A DNA stretch of 64,000 nucleotides. Source: Bacillota bacterium (GTDB taxonomy: Bacteria > Bacillota > Clostridia > Lachnospirales > Lachnospiraceae). The position numbers were made by a program, and so were the translations under genes. Under the pieces are notes generated by a model. It was not told the DNA's origin and made no database searches. It was given only the letters and a program-made list of their open reading frames with translations. Below, in pieces: positions 63,471 through 64,000 of the stretch. Location: assembly GCA_023443225.1 (NCBI GenBank), contig JAEZVF010000005.1, positions 1-64,000 of the forward strand, in the 5' to 3' direction. Positions within the stretch are counted from its first letter, which is position 1; every line of letters begins with the position of its first letter.

Positions 63471-64000
63471 ATGTCACGTAAAAATAATCCGAAACAAACG
63501 GTAGAAAATATAATCACAGTTTCTGCAAAATTGTTTACAGAACAAGGGTTTGAAAAAACAAGTATGCAAGATATTGTATACGCTTTAGGAATGTCGAAGG
63601 GTGCAATTTTTCATCATTTCAAATCGAAAGAAGATATTTTTAAGGCGGTCATAGACAAACAATCTATTTATGTAGAGCAGACCGTTAACAAATGGATTGA
63701 CGAAATGCAAGGGTTTACCGCGAAAGAAAAACTTATTGGTATATTAGAAAAAACGTTGGACAATCGGCAGATTCATTCTTTAGATACGGCTTTATCCACT
63801 CAAATACAAGACCCATATTTTGTTTTGTCAAATATGCAAGATTGTGTAAATAAGAGTGCTCCCATTTATGCTAAGATTATGCGCGAGGGAAAAGAAGATG
63901 GAACAATTTCAACAGAGTTTCCTGATGAATGTGCGGAAGTTTTCTTTTTACTTATCAATATATGGTGTGATCATGCTATCTTTCGGTGTGATTTAGAACG
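63471..64000 (+). CDS. TetR-family regulator, truncated by the window end
   Basis: The first 176 codons are present. The N-terminal helix-turn-helix includes FTEQGFEKTSMQDIVYALGM and SKGAIFHHFKSKEDIF, the standard TetR signature. The C-terminal ligand domain continues to the window end without a stop. AGAGAGGAG precedes the ATG, and an operator-like palindrome lies at its promoter, so it probably represses itself and genes beyond the window. Confidence 0.93.
   Translation, partial: MSRKNNPKQTVENIITVSAKLFTEQGFEKTSMQDIVYALGMSKGAIFHHFKSKEDIFKAVIDKQSIYVEQTVNKWIDEMQGFTAKEKLIGILEKTLDNRQIHSLDTALSTQIQDPYFVLSNMQDCVNKSAPIYAKIMREGKEDGTISTEFPDECAEVFFLLINIWCDHAIFRCDLE

Overview
The window is AT-rich DNA from an anaerobic Firmicute. 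The gene families point to a Clostridia/Lachnospiraceae-type genome: a T-box in front of serS, Bmp/Nup-type nucleoside ABC importer, ECF S component, TudS-related desulfidase, EFR1-type flavodoxin-ferredoxin, DUF5685-DnaJ pair and small lysine-rich proteins. Genes follow strong AGGAGG-like ribosome binding sites and many hairpin terminators. I see no rRNA, tRNA, CRISPR array or prophage. The only mobile element is the 3' end of a group II intron at the left edge. The genus is not determined.

Layout. 1-2 kb: intron 3' end, then amt-PII. 2-6 kb: TudS-related desulfidase with an ECF S component, an alpha/beta hydrolase and an NCS2 purine-type permease. 6-12.8 kb: radical SAM activase-like protein, MocR regulator divergent from an EamA exporter with direct-repeat operators, ACT protein, HAD phosphatase, MgtC, small lysine-rich protein, rhomboid protease. 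12.8-22.3 kb: a sugar-type ABC import locus (large lipoprotein, two-component system, two permeases) continuing into a HlyD-like adaptor and a MacB-periplasmic-domain membrane protein, with no ATPase. A 52-codon LysM/GH18 mini-gene follows. 22.8-27.9 kb: DUF2975-XRE-DUF4153, T-box-serS, and an XRE/membrane/DUF3784 operon with a palindromic operator. 28.2-40.9 kb: a nucleoside uptake and catabolism locus. 41-49.9 kb: a tyrosine phenol-lyase-like enzyme, DUF5685-DnaJ-membrane cluster, aldo/keto reductase under a MerR-type promoter, a P-loop protein, FtsH and a SIMPL protein. 49.9-64 kb: YkgJ, AraC/VOC, SPL-like radical SAM, a ferredoxin remnant, LysM-GH18 protein, EFR1 protein, two HEAT-like proteins, an ECF sigma factor with a Cys-containing extension, an AraC-GyrI regulator, a TsaA-TsaA-UvrA fusion, and a truncated TetR gene.

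The nucleoside locus is the best integrated unit. A lipoprotein, ATPase and two permeases import nucleosides. Three phosphorylases and a nucleoside hydrolase split them. A PfkB kinase and DeoC process the sugar, and an amidohydrolase probably deaminates a purine base. A GntR/HutC regulator lies beside paired 15-bp operators. A putative structured leader RNA of a class I do not recognise precedes the kinase.

The most unusual items are this leader (38079-38261), the TsaA-TsaA-UvrA fusion (59775-63326), the import/adaptor hybrid locus (12816-22299), the internally deleted LysM-GH18 mini-gene (22377-22535), and the phenol-lyase homologue with altered active-site positions (40999-42447).
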